64,000 nt of DNA from Archilochus colubris (Eukaryota > Chordata > Aves > Apodiformes > Trochilidae), in contig CM041109.1 of the NCBI GenBank assembly GCA_023079485.1, positions 124,001 to 188,000 of the forward strand, in the 5' to 3' direction. How positions within the stretch are numbered: position 1 is the stretch's first letter; every line of letters starts with the position of its first letter. Shown here piece after piece: positions 53,524-64,000 of this stretch. Under the pieces are notes generated by a model, which was not told the origin of the DNA, ran no database searches, and saw nothing but the letters and a program-made list of their open reading frames with translations. A program made the translations under genes and the position numbers.

Positions 53524-53529
53524 GGCGAC
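53516..53529. promoter_or_regulatory. X-box palindrome over the RFX1 start codon
   Basis: GTTGCCATGGCGAC differs by one base from the perfect RFX palindrome GTTGCCATGGCAAC and contains the RFX1 initiation codon. RFX1 autorepression is reported in the literature, so an autoregulatory role is plausible but not shown by the sequence. Confidence 0.6.
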
Positions 53530-55084
53530 CGAGAAGGGGGAGGGGCGAGGGACCTGGGGAAGAGAGGAAGCGGGATAGGGTGACGTCACGGTGACGTCAC
53601 AGGTGGAGGGTGGGGAGGCGTCGCGGTGACGTCACGGAGCCACCCGGAAGGGCGGTGCCGCCCGGTGACGTCACAGCCCATGAGGTGCGGGGGGCGGGGG
53701 AGAGCCGCGATGACGTCACGGCACTGCGTGACATCACACCTCGTGACATCACACCCGGAAGGGGAGGGGCTCAAGGCGGTGACGTCAGAGCTGCCCCCCC
53801 CCAGCGACGTCCCCGCCCCCACCGCGTCGCTTTGGCGTCACGGCGTGACGTCACGGCCCCGCCCCCACGGCGTCACGAGACTCCGCGTGACATCACCCGC
53901 GAGTGGGAGGGGGAAAGGGGGCGTGTCCCTTATTCCACCCCGCCCCCCTCCCCACCTCCCCCCCGCGCTCCCATTGGCCGCCTCCACCGCCCCGCCCCTC
54001 CCCCTCATTGGTCCGCCCGCCCGCCAATCGCCGGGGCGCGCTCCAGGCCCCGCCCCCTCCGCCGCCTCCATCCCGGGGCCGCCACCGGGCCCGGACCCCC
54101 AGGACCCCCCCGGAGCCCCCGGACCCCCCGGAGCCCCCGGAGCCCCCTCCCCACAGCCCCTCCCCCTCCCCTCCCCCTCTCCCCCCCCTCCCTCTCCTCC
54201 CCCCGCCGCCATCTTTGCCCTCACCCACCTGCCCGGGGCCGCCCCTGCTCCCCGCGGGGCCTCGTCCCGCCCCGGCCGGGGGGGTCCGGGGGGCTCTGTG
54301 GGTACCGGGGGGGGTTCCGGGGGTGTCGGGGGCGGTGGGCGCGGGCGGTGGGGCCGGGCCGGGGCCGGAGCGCGGTCGCCACGGCGACCGTGGCTATGGC
54401 GCCCTCCGTGTTCCCTCACCGGGGCAACTGTTGCTACCCGCCTCGGCGGGGGCGGGGCCCGGACCTTTAGCCCCGCCCCGCCGCCTCTCATTGGTGGCGG
54501 GACCGCGGCGGCGCGTTCCGATTGGCTGAGGCGCGCGTCACTCGGCGCTGCTCCCGCCTCCGCGCCCTCCCATTGGCCGCTGCCCGCGTCCGTCGGCGCT
54601 TCCGGAGGAGGAGGTGAAGGGGGCGGGGCCACGCGGGGAGCTGGCGGCCTCTCATTGGTCGGAGGCGCTGCCAATCGGCGGCGGGGCGCGCGGGGGATTC
54701 TGGGAGTTGTAGTCCGGCCGCAGACGTCAAGGCCCAGGCCTCGCTCCGGGCCCTCCCGCACCCCCGAGGCCCCGCGCTCCGTCCCCTCCCGCCTTCCCGG
54801 GGGCTGCGCGGGAGCTCCCGCCGCGCTGTGAGGTGGTGGTGACGTCACGCCGCTGTGTGACGTCATTCCGAGGGGATCTATCCAGGCGGCGGGGTCGCAG
54901 GGCACGACGGGAAACGGAGTCTCGGGGTGCGGGCAGGAAGTGGGCGGGGCCAGCGGGAGCGGGCGGGGCCAGTGGGAATGGGCGGGACCAGTGGGAGTGG
55001 GCGGGGCTTTAGAAGAAGGGGGGCGGGGATTTAGCAGCGCTCCCTCAGCACTTCCGGGGTCACCCAAAGCACTTCCGGGGCGCC
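53530..55084. promoter_or_regulatory. Bidirectional CpG-island promoter of RFX1 (-) and CLPP (+)
   Basis: About 1.55 kb of CpG-rich unique sequence. On the RFX1 side are about ten CRE or CRE-like TGACGTCA/TGACATCA sites (53580-53900) and a minus-strand YY1 initiator AAGATGGCGGC (54205-54215). In the middle are several CCAAT boxes in both orientations and a second X-box-like palindrome, GTCGCCACGGCGAC (54375-54388). On the CLPP side are a ZNF143-type CTGGGAGTTGTAGT (about 54700), CREs at about 54840 and 54857, GGGCGGGGCC repeats, and two ACTTCCGGGG ETS sites just before the ATG. Confidence 0.8.
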
Positions 55085-62559
<7,475 letters not shown>

Positions 62560-62620
62560 GCCCCCCCCCATCCCCTAATTTGGGGGCTCCAAGACCCCTC
62601 CCCTTTATGGATGTGTTGGG

Positions 62621-62626
62621 ATTAAA
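62621..62626 (+). terminator. CLPP: CLPP poly(A) signal ATTAAA
   Basis: ATTAAA 62 bases past the stop codon, followed by a T/G-rich stretch (about 62650-62700). This is the common variant hexamer and would give a very short 3'UTR. A further AATAAA at 63159-63164 could be an alternative site. Confidence 0.65.
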
Positions 62627-62639
62627 GGAGCCCACGGAG

Positions 62640-64000
62640 CTTGGGGAGTTTTGGGGGATTTGGGGGTGTGGTATTTCTTTTGGGGGATTGGGGTCAGGAA
62701 GGAGTTGGGGGGTTTGGTGTCTGGGGGGGGGGGTTTGCCCTTTACTCCCCCTGGAGCCCCTTCTACAGCCCCCATGGGGGGGGGACACCCCCATAAATCT
62801 GAGGGGGGGGGAGGTGATTCAGCCCCCCCCCCAATAAGAACCACTCCCGATTTCTCTTGATTTTACCTTAAAATCATTTTACATGGAAAATATCAAAATC
62901 CAGCCCAGAAAAGGGGGGCACTCACAGCCCCTTTCCCCCTCAGCTCCAGGGAGGAGGGGGGGGGGAGGGGCTGTGTGTGACCCCCCCCCCCTTAAAGCCC
63001 CCCCGAGGTAGTCAGTGCGATGGGGGGGGCACAGTGGGGGGGTGTTAAGGGGGCACAGGATTTGGGGGGGGCACAGTGTGTGACAGGCTCAGATTGGCAC
63101 GGGGGGGGTCGGTGTTGTTTTGGGGGGGGCACAGGGGCTGCTCTGGTCCCCCCCCCCCAATAAAAATAATTTGGGGGACCCTCATTCCTCACCCTGTGGG
63201 GGTTCAGGTCTGGGTTGTTTTTTGGGGGGGGGGCACCCACAGTGGGAGGGTCCCAAAAAAATGGGGACCCCAGGTAGGAAATTGGGGGGGTTAAGGGAGG
63301 GGGTGCTCACTCTTTTGGGGGGGGTCCCAGGATGGGGGGGGCACCCAGGTCCATTTAGGGGGGGGGAGGGGCCCAATCTGTGGGGGTTCCCCCAATTCTA
63401 AGGGGGGGGTCCCCCAAAAGGGGGGTCCCTGGGAGGGGATTCTGGGGGGGGGGTCTCAAAGGGGGGGGTGTCCTAAAGGGGGGTCCCAAGGGGGGGTCCC
63501 AGGGGGGTGTTCTGGGGGGGGAGTCCTGGGGGGGCTCCTAAAGGGGGTGTTCTGGAGGGGGGGTCCCCTAAGGGGTCTCAAAAGGGAGGGGGTGTCCCAA
63601 GGGGGTGTCCCAAAGGGGGGGATCCTGGAGGGGGTCCCAAGAGGTGGGTCCCAAGGGGGGGGTCCTGGGGGGGGGGGGGCTCCAAAAGGGGGTGCCCCAC
63701 GGGGTCCTCTAAGGGGTCTCAAAAGGGGGGGGGTGGTGTCCCAAAGTGGGGGTCCTGGGGGATCCCAGGGGGGAGTCCTGGGGGGGGGGCTCCCAAAGGG
63801 GGTGTCCCAAAGGGTCTTAAAGGGGGGGGTGTCCCAGGGGGGGGTCCCAAGAGAGGGGTCCCAAGGGGGGGTCCCAAATGGGGGGATCCTGGAGAGGGTC
63901 CCAAGGGGGGGGCTCCCAAAGGGGGTGTCCCAGGGGGTCTTAAAGGGGGGGTGTCCCGGGGGGTGTCCCAAGAGAGGGGTCCCAAGAGGGGGGGGCTCCC
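62640..64000. other. Downstream of CLPP: sparse unique sequence, then minisatellite
   Basis: 62640-63440 is G/T-rich with a short AT-rich unique block (62840-62900) and an AATAAA at 63159-63164. 63440-64000 is a minisatellite of GGGGGGTCCCAAGGGGGGGT and GTGTCCCAAAGGGGG units. No coding exon could be supported on either strand. Confidence 0.6.

Noticed and set aside
62900..63320. Minus-strand donor-like sequences (GTGAGTGCC near 62915, GTGAGCACC near 63305) suggesting another gene
   Set aside because: No flanking coding homology or acceptor in phase could be found, so no exon is called.

Overview
This is a stretch of vertebrate nuclear genome, most likely from a bird microchromosome. That reading rests on four compact, intron-rich genes with clear vertebrate protein homology, extreme GC content, very short introns beside introns made almost wholly of minisatellite, and almost no recognisable interspersed transposons. 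Species and chromosome cannot be read from the sequence. Because C/G-rich repeats rarely contain stop codons, long open frames in this window are meaningless; genes were found by joining short exons with matching splice phases.

Layout. 1-480 is the 3' end of an unidentified upstream transcript with a poly(A) signal, followed by a C-rich minisatellite to about 1570 and a CpG-island promoter near 1836-1990. CC2D1A (+) runs from about 2993 to 19404. A compact CCAAT/X-box promoter (19405-20116) leads into DCAF15 (+, 20117-35154). RFX1 (-) is convergent with DCAF15, with its stop at 36642 and its start codon at 53523. A 1.5 kb bidirectional CpG island rich in CRE and CCAAT motifs separates RFX1 from the head-to-head gene CLPP (+, 55085-62559). 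The rest, to 64000, is downstream repeat. The DCAF15, RFX1 and CLPP exon models each sum to a whole number of codons: 605, 797 and 256 residues. The CC2D1A exons from 5754 to the stop sum to 699 residues; its 5' end is uncertain.

The genes do not form one pathway. CC2D1A is a DM14/C2-domain scaffold and transcriptional repressor, DCAF15 is a CUL4 ubiquitin-ligase substrate receptor, RFX1 is a winged-helix transcription factor that binds X-boxes, and CLPP is the mitochondrial matrix protease. In human, CC2D1A, DCAF15 and RFX1 lie together on 19p13.12 while CLPP lies on 19p13.3, so the RFX1-CLPP junction differs from human.

The most unusual signal is that several intronic tandem arrays are visibly built from degenerate copies of the edge of the neighbouring exon, splice site included. 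This is seen in all four genes, often with periods of about 150-200 bp. Acceptor-edge copies fill the intron before the exon and donor-edge copies fill the intron after it. In CC2D1A a whole 45-base coding exon has been triplicated with phase-0 splice sites intact.
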